A stretch of 42,907 nt of DNA from Bacilli bacterium (lineage in GTDB: Bacteria > Bacillota_I > Bacilli_A > RFN20 > CAG-826), in NCBI GenBank assembly GCA_017450325.1, contig JAFSVB010000170.1:1-42907 (forward strand), written 5' to 3'. A program made the position numbers and the translations under genes. Shown piece by piece: positions 1 to 8,090 of the stretch. The notes beneath the pieces were generated by a model that was not told where the DNA came from, searched no databases, and was given only the letters and a program-made list of their open reading frames with translations. Numbering within the stretch: position 1 is the first letter of the stretch; the number at the start of each line of letters is the position of its first letter.

Positions 1-900
1 ATTGAGGCGGCGCATCTTCCCGTGAAACTGCCCGAGCGCTGCAAGGACGGGTCTTATTTTTCGGCGGGAAGCGGTGGGATTCGACTTAGTTCCGATTTAT
101 TGGGGCTATCCGAGGAGATGTGTCCATCAAGTTGTGAAGAATGTGTCCTTTCTTCGGAGCTATACGAAGCTTGGGGCGAGCCAAAAGAGGTATACGTCTC
201 CGCCGAAATCAGCGCGGAAGAGGTTGGAGAATCCTATGTGCGGCATTTTGGATTGGCCAGCTTGAAAGTGACGGGGAGCAAGGACGCTCCCTATGACACG
301 CTGTTCGTCGGCGATGATTGGACGGTGGACTTTTATCTTGAAGCCCTCGGTATGTCAAGCTTTTACCTGGAGCCCTCCGGCGCCGTTTTCTCATTAAAGG
401 AAGGCGCGGATAGCGCTTTGGTCGTGGAACGGCTGGGGAAGGCATTCGGGGATTATTCCTTCTCAAACCCCGCGGAGGAGGTGGCGGCGTCCATCGCTTC
501 GACGCTTGGCTATGTCGGGACGATCCTTCGCGCTTTTTCCTTCTTGTCTTTGGCGATGTCCGCCTTGCTTTTTCTCATCGTCATGACCATCAGCGTCACC
601 GAGAACGCCGGGGAGACGAAAATGCTTTCCGTGCTAGGCATTAGTCAAAAAGACATTTTCCGAAGTTATGGGTCGATGGGGGCTATTTATGCATTTGGTG
701 CCCTCCTGTCGAGCCTTGGAATGATGGTCGCGGCGGAGCTACTAACCAAGTATTACATCGCATCCACCTTCCATGCAAAGCCTCGTCCGGGAATACCGTT
801 GCTGCCTCTTGGGGTCGTTTCCGTGGCCGCAATTGCATTCACAATTTTCGCAATGTTGGGGATTTATGCCAATCTTCATAGAAAAATGTCAAAAAAATAG
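1..900 (+). CDS. ABC transporter permease, FtsX-like domain (C-terminal part)
   Basis: The reading frame is open to the left edge, so the gene starts outside the window; 299 residues are visible. The visible part begins with a soluble, probably extracytoplasmic segment containing a Cys cluster (CPSSCEEC), followed by three hydrophobic helices near residues 165-200, 220-245 and 265-290. This helix-loop-helices ending, with a motif like TKMLSVLGIS after the first helix, is typical of the FtsX/MacB permease domain, which moves or mechanically signals across the membrane with a partner ATPase. The substrate cannot be told from this fragment. It ends with a short basic tail at TAG; the next gene starts 82 nt later and seems to have its own promoter. 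An FtsX cell-division protein proper is less likely because the soluble domain is long. Confidence 0.7.
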   Translation: MEAAHLPVKLPERCKDGSYFSAGSGGIRLSSDLLGLSEEMCPSSCEECVLSSELYEAWGEPKEVYVSAEISAEEVGESYVRHFGLASLKVTGSKDAPYDTLFVGDDWTVDFYLEALGMSSFYLEPSGAVFSLKEGADSALVVERLGKAFGDYSFSNPAEEVAASIASTLGYVGTILRAFSFLSLAMSALLFLIVMTISVTENAGETKMLSVLGISQKDIFRSYGSMGAIYAFGALLSSLGMMVAAELLTKYYIASTFHAKPRPGIPLLPLGVVSVAAIAFTIFAMLGIYANLHRKMSKK

Positions 901-982
901 GCAAAAACTAACTTCATCATAGATTTTTTCTTGTAACATATAGCCCGTCCTTAACGGGATTTCCAAAGAAAGGTGAACCTAC

Positions 983-1183
983 ATGAAGGGAACTGTCAAG
1001 ATGTTCGATAAGGAAAAAGGCTTTGGCTTTATCCATGGTGAAGACGGCAAAGACTACTTTTTCCATTATTCCTCAATCGTGATGGATGACTTCAAGACCG
1101 CCGAAAAGGGGGAACAGGTCGAGTTTGAGACCGAAGAATCCACCCGCGGGCCCAGGGCTTGCAAGGTCACGAAGATTGCTTAA
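983..1183 (+). CDS. csp: Cold shock protein (CspA/CspB family)
   Basis: A 66-residue single OB-fold protein, the standard size for the family. RNP1 (KGFGFI, residues 13-18) and RNP2-like (YFFHYSSI) nucleic-acid-binding motifs are both present. These proteins bind single-stranded RNA or DNA and melt mRNA structure in the cytoplasm. A Shine-Dalgarno sequence (AAAGGTG) lies 8 nt before ATG. The gene is monocistronic: a leader of about 40 nt with a small CCCGT/ACGGG hairpin (944-958) precedes it, and a terminator follows at 1220. A weak promoter may lie at 913-942 (TTCATC, CATATA, 18 nt apart). Family assignment is certain; whether it is cold-induced is not shown by the sequence. Confidence 0.95.
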   Translation: MKGTVKMFDKEKGFGFIHGEDGKDYFFHYSSIVMDDFKTAEKGEQVEFETEESTRGPRACKVTKIA

Positions 1184-1198
1184 TTCACGTGTTTAATT

Positions 1199-1247
1199 TC
1201 GCGACTGTGTTTCGCGACCAACCCCTGGCTTTTTAGCTGGGGGTTTT
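1199..1247 (+). terminator. Rho-independent terminator after csp
   Basis: The stem AACCCCTGGCT (1220-1230) pairs with AGCTGGGGGTT (1235-1245) around a TTTT loop with two G-U pairs, followed by a short T run. A smaller hairpin made by two TCGCGA copies (1199-1204 and 1212-1217) sits just before it. Confidence 0.75.
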
Positions 1248-1257
1248 CAAATTTGCT

Positions 1258-1285
1258 TTGCTATGCGTGCGCTTGAGCGTACAAT
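1258..1285 (+). promoter_or_regulatory. Sigma-A promoter of ychF
   Basis: TTGCTA (1258-1263) and TACAAT (1280-1285) are 16 nt apart. The predicted start near 1292 gives a short leader that just contains the AGGGAGG ribosome-binding site (1297-1303) of ychF. Confidence 0.6.
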
Positions 1286-1309
1286 GCATACGCCTAAGGG
1301 AGGTAACAC

Positions 1310-2419
1310 ATGCCTTTGAAAGCTGGAATCGTCGGGCTCCCCAATGTCGGGAAGTCCACATTGTTCAACGCGATTACGAATTCGCGCGTGGAGGCGGCGA
1401 ACTATCCATTCGCCACCATCAAGCCCAATACGGGTGTAGTCGTCGTTCCCGATGAACGTTTGGATTTCCTTTGCGAGAAGTTCGAACCGCTTCGGAAAGT
1501 CAACGCGACCTTCGAGTTCTACGATATCGCCGGGCTCGTCAAGGGAGCCAGCAAAGGCGAGGGCTTAGGAAACCAATTCCTCGCCGCCATCCGCGAATCC
1601 GATGCCATCGTGGAAGTGGTGCGCTGCTTTGAGTCGAGTGAAATCATTCACGTCGAGGACTCCGTCGACCCGCGCCGCGATGCCGAAATCATCGACCTCG
1701 AGCTTGCAATGGCCGACCTCGACACCGTCGAAAAACGCATTGGTAAAGTCGAGCAGAAGGCCCGCATGAGCAAGGACAAGACCGCCCTTTACGAGATGGC
1801 GATCCTCACGCCCTTGAAGGCTACGCTCTCCGATGGCAAGCCCGCGCGCCTATGCAAGGAGCTGAACGAAGAGCAACTCGAATACGCCCGGAAGAATTTC
1901 TTCCTGCTGACGCTTAAGCCGATTCTCTACGTGGCCAACGTTTCCGACTCCGACTACGCCGACCTCGATCATTGCGCCCATTATCAGACCCTCGCTGCCC
2001 TGGCAAAGGAGCAGGGGGCGGAATGCATTCCCGTCTCTTGCCAAATCGAGTACGAGCTCTCCCTCCTCGACAAAGAGGAGCGCAACGAATTCCTCGCCTC
2101 GCTTGGCGCGAGCGAATCGGGCCTCGACAAGCTCGTCAAGGCTTCCTATAAACTCCTGAATCTCGCTACCTTCTTCACGGCGGGTAAAGATGAATGCCGC
2201 GCCTGGACGTTCCAAAACGGATTCACTGCTCCCCAATGCGCCGGCATTATCCATAGCGACTTCGAGAAGGGGTTCATAAAATGCGAATGCTATGACTTCG
2301 ATGCCTTCGCTACCCTCGGCTCGGAGGCGGCTATTAAGGAAGCTGGCAAGCTGCGCATCGAAGGAAAGGACTATCGGATGAAAGACGGCGACGTCGTCTT
2401 CTTCCGCTTCCACGTATGA
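1310..2419 (+). CDS. ychF: Redox-regulated ATPase YchF (Obg-family, ribosome-binding)
   Basis: 369 residues, matching the 360-370 usual for YchF/Ola1. The P-loop GLPNVGKST is at residues 9-17. The family prefers ATP over GTP because the usual NKxD motif is altered; here the corresponding segment reads VANVSDSD. A helical insert follows the G domain and the C-terminal ~85 residues ([12 protein letters not shown] to FFRFHV) form the TGS domain. YchF binds the 70S ribosome and is linked to oxidative stress responses. ATG is preceded by AGGGAGG at 7 nt. It is the first gene of ychF-ispF-argS; its TGA overlaps the ATG of ispF by 4 nt, suggesting translational coupling. Confidence 0.97.
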   Translation: MPLKAGIVGLPNVGKSTLFNAITNSRVEAANYPFATIKPNTGVVVVPDERLDFLCEKFEPLRKVNATFEFYDIAGLVKGASKGEGLGNQFLAAIRESDAIVEVVRCFESSEIIHVEDSVDPRRDAEIIDLELAMADLDTVEKRIGKVEQKARMSKDKTALYEMAILTPLKATLSDGKPARLCKELNEEQLEYARKNFFLLTLKPILYVANVSDSDYADLDHCAHYQTLAALAKEQGAECIPVSCQIEYELSLLDKEERNEFLASLGASESGLDKLVKASYKLLNLATFFTAGKDECRAWTFQNGFTAPQCAGIIHSDFEKGFIKCECYDFDAFATLGSEAAIKEAGKLRIEGKDYRMKDGDVVFFRFHV

Positions 2420-2898
2420 TCCGCATCGGTTCTGGCGAGGATATCCACCTCCTCGTGCCGGGGCGCAAGTTGATTCTCGGCGGGGTTGAGATTCCCTACG
2501 AATGCGGGCTTCTCGGCCATAGCGACGCGGACGCATTGCTGCACGCGCTAAGCGACGCGCTCCTAGGCGCGATCGCCGCGGGCGACATCGGTCACCTCTT
2601 CCCCCCAAGCGATCCTTCCATCAAAGGCATCGATTCCAAAATCATCCTCAAGGAATGCCTGCGCTTGGTGAAGGAGAAGGGGTATCGCGTCATCAACGTC
2701 GACGCGAACGTCGTCACCGAAGCGCCAAAGCTCAAGCCTTATATCCTCCCGATACGTGAAAGCATCGCATCCCTCCTCGGTCTTGACGCGGATTGCGTAA
2801 GCGTCAAGGCGAAGACCAACGAAGGCTGTGACGCGGTCGGGGAAAAGAAAGCGATCCGCACCAACGCGGTCGTTCTGATACAAAAAGGAGACGAATAA
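2416..2898 (+). CDS. ispF: 2-C-methyl-D-erythritol 2,4-cyclodiphosphate synthase
   Basis: 160 residues, the normal IspF length. It makes the cyclodiphosphate ring in the MEP route to isoprenoid precursors, as a trimer with zinc at the active site. Visible signatures are GSGEDIH (residues 5-11, metal-binding D9 and H11), GHSDADALLHALSDALLGA, the GDIGHLFPPSD segment and KAKTNEGCD near the C-terminus. It overlaps ychF by ATGA and its TAA is immediately followed by the ATG of argS, whose Shine-Dalgarno sequence lies inside the ispF 3' end. It shows that the organism uses the MEP rather than only the mevalonate route; other MEP genes are not in this window. Confidence 0.97.
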   Translation: MIRIGSGEDIHLLVPGRKLILGGVEIPYECGLLGHSDADALLHALSDALLGAIAAGDIGHLFPPSDPSIKGIDSKIILKECLRLVKEKGYRVINVDANVVTEAPKLKPYILPIRESIASLLGLDADCVSVKAKTNEGCDAVGEKKAIRTNAVVLIQKGDE

Positions 2899-4521
2899 AT
2901 GGGCAACGAAGAAAAACTGAAAGAAATACTCATTGCCATCGGCAAAGAATACGGGCTGAACTTGACCCCGAACGATGTCGTCCTCGAGCGGAGCAAAGAT
3001 CCCTCCCATGGGGATTACGCGACCAACCTCGCGCTGCGCTTCGGGAAGTCTTTAGGAAAAAATCCGCGGGCTTTTGCGGCGGAATTCGCGGAAAAGATCT
3101 CGGATCCATCCATCGATAAAGTCGAAGTGGCAGGTCCTGGATTCATCAACTTCTTCCTCCATGCCGACGCGATGACGACCGTTCTATCCGAGGTGTTCCG
3201 CCTTGGCGAGAACTACGGCCGCCGCCCGAGCAAGGGCAAGAAGGTCAACGTCGAGTTCTTCTCCGCCAACCCCACGGGTGACATCCACCTCGGCCATACG
3301 CGCATCGGTGCCTTCGGCGACTCCCTCGCGGAGACGCTCATCTGGGCGGGCTATGACGTGACGCGCGAGTATTACGTCAACGACTGCGGCAACCAAGTGG
3401 AGCACCTCGGCAACTCCTTGCGTGCCCGCTACCACGAACTCTATGGTGAGCCGCTCGTCCTAGGCGATGACGATTACCATGGCGTCGACCTGATCGATAT
3501 CGCGAAGTCCATCCGCGAAGAATTCGGCGACAAATACCTTGTCGATAATCAAGAATCCCACGATTTCTTCATCCGTTATGGCATCGATGCCGAATTGAAG
3601 AAAATCAAATCCGAGCTCATCAACTTTCGCATCCATTTCGATAAATTCTCCTATGAATCGGAAATCCGCAAGGACAACCGTATTGAGAAAACCATCGAGG
3701 ATTTGCGGGAATATACGTATCAAAGCGAAGGCGCGACCTATCTCCGTACGACCGCCTTCCTCGACGATAAGGACCGTCCGATCGTCAAGAGCAATGGCCA
3801 ATACACCTATTTCATGCCTGACATCGCCTACCACTACGATAAGATGAGCCGTGGCTTCGACTTGCTCATCGACGTCCTTGGCGCCGATCACCATGGTTAC
3901 ATCAACCGCATGAAATCCGCCCTCGCCATGAAAGGCTATTCCCCGGATGCGCTCGAAGTGGATCTCGTGCAGATGGTCAAGACCTTCCGCGATGGCCAGG
4001 AAGTCAAGATGTCCAAACGTACTGGCAAGGCCATCTCGCACCATGAGCTTGTGGAGGAAGTCGGCGTCGACGCCGTGCGCTACCTCTTCGTGGAGTGTTC
4101 CCCCTCGACCCATCTGGACTTCGACTACAACCTCGCCTTGGAGCAAAGCAGCGCGAATCCCGTCTACTATGCTCAATATGCGCACGCACGTTGCTGCTCG
4201 CTTCTTGGACTCGGGGCGGACATCGGCATCGATGAGACCGGCGCGGAACTCTCCAACGAGTACGAGACCGCCATCCTCAAGCACATCGCCGACTTCGGCA
4301 ACGCGATTGAAGGCGCCGCCAGGGAGCGCGCGCCATACCGCATCAGCGCCTACATCCATACCTTGGCGGAACTCATCCATGATTTCTACGCCCATAACCG
4401 CGTCATCGACCGCGAGAACTTACCTCTCACGCGTTCTCGCTTGGCCCTCGTCAAAGCCGCGAAAATCACACTTCACAACGCTTTGGGAATCTTAGGGGTC
4501 TCCAGTCCCGAAAAGATGTGA
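2899..4521 (+). CDS. argS: Arginyl-tRNA synthetase
   Basis: 540 residues. Class I synthetase charging tRNA-Arg. The N-terminal ~110 residues are the Arg-N additional domain, the HIGH motif reads HLGH (residues 130-133, in NPTGDIHLGHTRIG), and the second ATP motif reads KMSKR (370-374). The C-terminal third is the DALR anticodon-binding domain (starting around SSANPVYYAQYAHAR). AAAGGAG inside the end of ispF serves as the ribosome-binding site. No T-box leader is present. The stop codon TGA is also the first part of a probable extended -10 element for rpoE. Confidence 0.97.
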   Translation: MGNEEKLKEILIAIGKEYGLNLTPNDVVLERSKDPSHGDYATNLALRFGKSLGKNPRAFAAEFAEKISDPSIDKVEVAGPGFINFFLHADAMTTVLSEVFRLGENYGRRPSKGKKVNVEFFSANPTGDIHLGHTRIGAFGDSLAETLIWAGYDVTREYYVNDCGNQVEHLGNSLRARYHELYGEPLVLGDDDYHGVDLIDIAKSIREEFGDKYLVDNQESHDFFIRYGIDAELKKIKSELINFRIHFDKFSYESEIRKDNRIEKTIEDLREYTYQSEGATYLRTTAFLDDKDRPIVKSNGQYTYFMPDIAYHYDKMSRGFDLLIDVLGADHHGYINRMKSALAMKGYSPDALEVDLVQMVKTFRDGQEVKMSKRTGKAISHHELVEEVGVDAVRYLFVECSPSTHLDFDYNLALEQSSANPVYYAQYAHARCCSLLGLGADIGIDETGAELSNEYETAILKHIADFGNAIEGAARERAPYRISAYIHTLAELIHDFYAHNRVIDRENLPLTRSRLALVKAAKITLHNALGILGVSSPEKM

Positions 4522-4527
4522 GATAAT
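4519..4527 (+). promoter_or_regulatory. Extended -10 promoter of rpoE, overlapping the argS stop codon
   Basis: TGA-GATAAT: the argS stop codon TGA (4519-4521) supplies the TGn of an extended -10 element with GATAAT at 4522-4527. No good -35 is visible 17 nt upstream. The predicted start near 4534 leaves about 20 nt of leader containing the AAAGGA site of rpoE. Confidence 0.5.
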
Positions 4528-4554
4528 ACGCACGCACAGAAAGGAAAACCACTC

Positions 4555-4992
4555 ATGAAAGAAGGATCCATGTTGGAAGCCGCCGAACGCGCACTCATCG
4601 CGGAAGGCAAAGAACTCAAATTCGCCGATCTTTGGGGAAAGGTCAAAGCCGACCTCGAAATCACCCCGGAAGAAGAGGAGCACCGCATCGGTAGGTTCTA
4701 TACCGACCTCTCGATGTCCGGACGCTTCGTCGTCCTCGGCGAGAATGTCTGGGATCTCCGCACCCGCCATACCTATGACAAAGTCCACATCGACGTCAAC
4801 GATGTCTACTCCGATGTCGACGAGCGCGACAATGACTCCGTCGAGGAAGCCGAAGAGAACGAATACAACGAATCTGTTCGCGGCTATGTCCCCGTCGATG
4901 ACGAGAACGCGAGCGACGATGACGAAGAAGGCGATTCGAAGCCCCGCGAGTCTGCCGCTGAGCTGCTCGGCATCCCCGGCGACAATTATTAA
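4555..4992 (+). CDS. rpoE: DNA-directed RNA polymerase delta subunit
   Basis: 145 residues. The N-terminal ~75 residues form the HARE-HTH winged-helix domain of the delta subunit, and the rest is a disordered tail very rich in Asp and Glu (for example DDDEEGDSK), the hallmark of the family. Delta occurs only in Bacillota, increases RNA polymerase recycling and makes transcription sensitive to the initiating nucleotide. A Shine-Dalgarno sequence AAAGGAAA is 8-10 nt before ATG. It appears to be transcribed from its own promoter overlapping argS, and a terminator follows. Confidence 0.92.
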   Translation: MKEGSMLEAAERALIAEGKELKFADLWGKVKADLEITPEEEEHRIGRFYTDLSMSGRFVVLGENVWDLRTRHTYDKVHIDVNDVYSDVDERDNDSVEEAEENEYNESVRGYVPVDDENASDDDEEGDSKPRESAAELLGIPGDNY

Positions 4993-5012
4993 TCTTTACG
5001 AAAATAGCCTCG

Positions 5013-5037
5013 AAAGCCTGTGCTGACGGGGCTTTTT
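5013..5037 (+). terminator. Terminator after rpoE
   Basis: AAAGCC (5013-5018) pairs with GGCTTT (5030-5035), extended by a T-G pair, and is followed by a run of T. Confidence 0.55.
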
Positions 5038-5125
5038 CTATGCTTTCCAACCGTATGGCCTTTTATTGGCGTTCTATTTTATTTGCGCATTTGCCGTTTC
5101 TCGCGTATTGTTATCCGTTACGAAT

Positions 5126-6094
5126 ATGGTGGACTACGGCGCATTGGTAAAACTGATTGAAGAAAGCGACATCATCACGATCTTTGGGCACGCATATCCC
5201 GATGGCGATTGCTATGGCTGCCAAATCGCTCTGCGCGAATTAATCCGCGATAATTTCCCTGGCAAGAAAGTCTATGCCGTCGGCACGGGCATTCCTGCCT
5301 TTTTTGAACGCATGTCCCCCATGGATGAAGTGGATGAGGAGACGATTGCCGCCTCAACGGCCATCCTCGTTGACGTTTCTTGCTTGCGTCGCGTTGAGGA
5401 TCCTCGCGTCTGCAAAGCGAAGCGCTTTGGCAAGGTGGACCATCATCAGCCGAGTGACTTAGAACCCTTCGAGGGCGTCGCCGTCGTGGAACCCAACCGC
5501 ATCGCGGCAGGGGAGATCATCGCGGAAATCGCCCTCGCCTATAAGTGGCGCATGTCCAAGCTTGCCGCCGAGGCGATTTACCTTGGCATTTGCACCGATT
5601 CCGGCCGCTTTGTCTATAATGGCACCACCGCGCGCACCTTAGAAATCGTCTCTATCTTGCGCAGACGTCATATTCAGATTCGCTCCATTCACCAAATCGC
5701 TTATTACGAGTCTCCCGAGAAAAAGAAGATGAAGACTGTAATCCGCCGCAAGGCGAAACGCTACGGCGAAGTCGTCTATGCCGTTCTGACCCAACCGATG
5801 TATGAGCGGTGCGGCATGACCGCCGACGAAGCCCTTCATCAGGTCAACGCGCTCGCCAAGGTCTACCGCGAGGCTCATTCCTATGCCTTGTTCGTCTACT
5901 TTAACGATGAACAAATTGATGTGGAACTTCGTTCAAATAACGGCTACCCCGTTCATGGCGTTGCCGTAAAATATGGGGGTGGCGGCCATCGTTACGCCTC
6001 AGGCTGCACCATTTACCGTAGTCAGACCGAAATTGAGGACGTGGTGCGCGACATGGACCTTGCCCAGAAGGGAGACGACAATGCTGGAGCATGA
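5126..6094 (+). CDS. nrnA: Bifunctional oligoribonuclease / pAp phosphatase NrnA (DHH family)
   Basis: 322 residues from MVDYGALVKL, the usual NrnA size; the frame is open further upstream but the start at 5126 fits the family and follows a TATTGT box at 5106-5111. It degrades 2-5 nt RNAs and removes the 3' phosphate of pAp. DHH-domain metal motifs are visible: GHAYPDGD, a D in VDVSC, and DHHQPSD; the DHHA1 domain ends in GGGGHRYASGC. No clear Shine-Dalgarno sequence precedes the ATG. Its end overlaps the start of cysQ by 14 nt, placing two enzymes that act on pAp in one unit. Confidence 0.92.
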   Translation: MVDYGALVKLIEESDIITIFGHAYPDGDCYGCQIALRELIRDNFPGKKVYAVGTGIPAFFERMSPMDEVDEETIAASTAILVDVSCLRRVEDPRVCKAKRFGKVDHHQPSDLEPFEGVAVVEPNRIAAGEIIAEIALAYKWRMSKLAAEAIYLGICTDSGRFVYNGTTARTLEIVSILRRRHIQIRSIHQIAYYESPEKKKMKTVIRRKAKRYGEVVYAVLTQPMYERCGMTADEALHQVNALAKVYREAHSYALFVYFNDEQIDVELRSNNGYPVHGVAVKYGGGGHRYASGCTIYRSQTEIEDVVRDMDLAQKGDDNAGA

Positions 6095-6869
6095 ATTAGA
6101 AACCGCCTTGCGCGCGGTCAAAGAAGCCGAAAAAGCGATTTTGGAGGTTTATGGAACCTCCTTTGATGTTGAGATCAAAGAAGATAACTCCCCCGTCACC
6201 ATGGCGGATAAGAAAGCGGATGACATCATCCGTCGCATCCTTTCCGAAGCGTTCCCCGAGGATGGATTCCTCACGGAGGAAAGCGTGGACACCATGGAAC
6301 GATTTAGCAAAAAGCGCATCTGGATCGTAGACCCCGTCGACGGCACGAAGGAATTCGTCTCCCGCAATGGGGAATTCACCACCAACGTCGCCTTATGCGA
6401 GGGACACGAAATTATCCTCGGCATCATCAACGCGCCCATTCTCAAGAAGACCTATTATGCCGTGAAAGGGCAGGGGTGCTTCCGCAAGGATGAGGATGGC
6501 GCCGTCACGAAGCTTCACGTCAGCGGCCGCGCAGATCATTTGCGCGCGATGCGCTCGATTTCCTTTTTCAAGCCGGAAGAAGCGGCGTTCATGGAAAAAA
6601 ACAAACGATATTTCGAGGGCGAGCCTACCCCGATTGGCGCCGCGCTGAAATTCTGCAGCCTCGCGGAGGGAAAGCACGACTTCCTCGTTCGCCTTGGCGG
6701 CAACACCAAAGAATGGGATGTCGCCGCGGGCGATATCATTGTCAAAGAAGCGGGCGGATTCGTTTGCGAGCCCACCGGCAAGGATTTCGTCTATAACCGC
6801 GTGGACGTCTATAACCGTCTTGGATACGCCATGGGCAATATCCGTCAAGATTGGATGCTTGATTTCTAG
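6081..6869 (+). CDS. cysQ: 3'(2'),5'-bisphosphate nucleotidase, CysQ-like (inositol monophosphatase fold)
   Basis: 262 residues. The family hydrolyses pAp or PAPS (or inositol phosphates) with two or three metal ions. Visible signatures: TMADKKAD, the EES metal ligand in FLTEESVD, DPVDGTKEF (the CysQ form of the IMPase motif), and WDVAAGDIIVKEAGG near the C-terminus. The start at 6081 is chosen because AGGGAG lies 8 nt upstream; it overlaps nrnA. The DPVDGTKEF form and the pairing with nrnA favour pAp over inositol phosphate as substrate; this is inference. Only a weak AGCG/CGCT hairpin follows. Confidence 0.85.
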   Translation: MLEHELETALRAVKEAEKAILEVYGTSFDVEIKEDNSPVTMADKKADDIIRRILSEAFPEDGFLTEESVDTMERFSKKRIWIVDPVDGTKEFVSRNGEFTTNVALCEGHEIILGIINAPILKKTYYAVKGQGCFRKDEDGAVTKLHVSGRADHLRAMRSISFFKPEEAAFMEKNKRYFEGEPTPIGAALKFCSLAEGKHDFLVRLGGNTKEWDVAAGDIIVKEAGGFVCEPTGKDFVYNRVDVYNRLGYAMGNIRQDWMLDF

Positions 6870-6957
6870 ATAGCGCTTTCATCGCTTTTTCGTATTCTGT
6901 CTATCGCGCGCCTGTGATTTGGGGTTATTATTTACTTACAAATAGGAGGAACGAACA

Positions 6958-7194
6958 ATGAAGGCTTTCTGCGATTGGATGGACGACCAGCCCAGAATCA
7001 TCAAGATTCTCTTCTGCTTGCCGATCATCGATATCCTTTGGGGAGTTTACCGTCTTGGTGGCGCTATCGCCAACAAGGATGTGGTCCACATTGTCCTCGC
7101 CGTACTCTGGATCATCTTTGCTGGATTCATCGGCTGGATTCTCGACCTCGTCTTCATCATCCTTACCGGACGTATCTGCTGGTTTAAGGAATAA
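6958..7194 (+). CDS. Small two-helix membrane protein of unknown function
   Basis: 78 residues with a strong AGGAGG site 8 nt before ATG, which supports a real gene. Two hydrophobic segments are seen at about residues 17-37 (IKILFCLPIIDILWGVYRL) and 45-70, separated by a short AIANKD turn, with a charged N-terminus and a FKE end. No catalytic motif is visible and I do not recognise a family with confidence; small proteins of this form are common in gut Bacillota. It has its own leader and is followed by a terminator, so it is probably monocistronic. Confidence 0.75.
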   Translation: MKAFCDWMDDQPRIIKILFCLPIIDILWGVYRLGGAIANKDVVHIVLAVLWIIFAGFIGWILDLVFIILTGRICWFKE

Positions 7195-7208
7195 CGCGAG
7201 CATCGATT

Positions 7209-7236
7209 AAAAGGGCCCCTTAACGGAGCCTTTTTT
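7209..7236 (+). terminator. Terminator after the small membrane protein
   Basis: AAAAGG and CCTTTT arms with an inner CC/GG pair and a small internal loop, followed by a T-rich tract. Confidence 0.6.
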
Positions 7237-7301
7237 CTTTTTCCTCCCGCGGCTATTGCTCAAAAATAAGCCGTTTTCTTTGCAAAAGCCCATTATTTCC
7301 G

Positions 7302-7328
7302 AAAACAAAACCCGGAGGGACCGGGCTT
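7302..7328 (-). terminator. Terminator of nfu (minus strand)
   Basis: On the minus strand AAGCCCGG pairs with CCGGGTTT around a TCCCT loop, then TTTTGTTTTC. It begins inside the nfu stop region. Confidence 0.75.
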
Positions 7329-7614
7329 ACATTTGAGCGATTTTGCGCTCCATGTATTCTTTCATCATGTCGTCGGGGACATCCTCCGTCCGCACGGCGA
7401 TGACGCCGGGGACTTCTTCCATTAGGATAATCTCCACGCCGGCGGAGATGTCGTCCTGGACGAAACTGCAGCCTTGGCAAGCCCCGACCATCGTCACGTA
7501 GACGACTCCGTCGCGGAATCCAATGAACTCGATGTCGCCGCCATCCCGCTTCAGGAAGGGGCGGATTTTATCTAGTGTCGCCTCGATTAGGCGAATGGTC
7601 TCATCTTCGGTCAT
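7327..7614 (-). CDS. nfu: NifU C-terminal-domain protein (Nfu-type Fe-S scaffold)
   Basis: 95 residues starting MTEDETIRLI. The sequence contains the Nfu core DGGDIEFIG and the cluster-binding GACQGC motif (CxxC). Stand-alone proteins of this kind carry or transfer [4Fe-4S] clusters to target proteins. The frame is open for about 50 residues upstream, but those codons lie over the promoter; the ATG at 7614 matches the family start and lies 7 nt after a TACAAT box, so the mRNA is probably leaderless. No Shine-Dalgarno sequence is present. It is transcribed away from the wHTH gene at 7708. Confidence 0.92.
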   Translation of the reverse strand: MTEDETIRLIEATLDKIRPFLKRDGGDIEFIGFRDGVVYVTMVGACQGCSFVQDDISAGVEIILMEEVPGVIAVRTEDVPDDMMKEYMERKIAQM

Positions 7615-7621
7615 GTGCGCT

Positions 7622-7650
7622 ATTGTAGGAGCCTCGCACAGCGAGTGCAA
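7622..7650 (-). promoter_or_regulatory. Promoter of nfu, predicted leaderless start
   Basis: On the minus strand TTGCAC (7650-7645) and TACAAT (7627-7622) are 17 nt apart. Seven nt separate the -10 box from the ATG, so transcription should begin at the A of the start codon. Confidence 0.65.
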
Positions 7651-7694
7651 CAAAAGTGATTCCCTTTTTTCTACGAATTGCTTTAGCGCGCCTA

Positions 7695-7700
7695 TATAAT
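7695..7700 (+). promoter_or_regulatory. -10 box of the wHTH gene, predicted leaderless start
   Basis: A perfect TATAAT ends 7 nt before the ATG at 7708. No convincing -35 element and no Shine-Dalgarno sequence are visible. Confidence 0.55.
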
Positions 7701-7707
7701 TAGGGCC

Positions 7708-8088
7708 ATGCGGAACAAAGGTAGCAAAGGACGCCTTCCAAGCAGGGAAGCTCGTGCCCTCGCCTGCATCCAAGAGCTCTCGAAGGAGGGCCTTGACCCA
7801 AGCGCCACGGCCGTGGCCTTGGTCTTGCGTGGCGATTATGGTGCGGAGCGGTTCTCATATCTGAAAACACATGGAACGCTGCGTTCGCTTTCCTTAAGGA
7901 AAATCAAGTCCATGCTCACGCTGCTCCGTAAGAAAGGGTACTTAAGCACCTATACGCCCCCTCCGTTTCTAGAGAGCTATCTCTATTTAACCGAAGCGGG
8001 AGCGGAGGAAGCCGCCACCTTCTTATCCAAAGCCCGGCTCAGCCCCAACAAAACGGCGCTGCCACCCTTATTCAATGAAAGGAAATGA
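7708..8088 (+). CDS. Winged-helix protein resembling the RQC domain of RecQ
   Basis: 126 residues. The central part (VALVLRGDYGAERFSYLKTH to LTEAGAEEA) follows the pattern of the RecQ C-terminal winged helix: an LRG turn, a TxGxL segment, a helix ending in GYL, and a final L-x-LT-x-G-x-E helix. No helicase domain is attached. Small stand-alone proteins with such a domain exist in Bacillota and are annotated as RQC-minor DNA-binding proteins; their function is not known to me. The gene overlaps an ATG of the following pepF gene (ATGA at 8085), so the two are probably co-transcribed. The start is fixed by a -10 box 7 nt upstream. Assignment rests on pattern only. Confidence 0.6.
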   Translation: MRNKGSKGRLPSREARALACIQELSKEGLDPSATAVALVLRGDYGAERFSYLKTHGTLRSLSLRKIKSMLTLLRKKGYLSTYTPPPFLESYLYLTEAGAEEAATFLSKARLSPNKTALPPLFNERK

Positions 8089-8090
8089 CG

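Noticed and set aside
1850-2608. 252-codon minus-strand frame over ychF and ispF
   Set aside because: Antisense to conserved genes, Arg-rich low-complexity N-terminus, no start signals.
3460-4395. 311-codon minus-strand frame opposite argS, and a similar one at 8109-9044 opposite pepF
   Set aside because: Both mirror codon structure of strongly conserved genes and show no protein family features.
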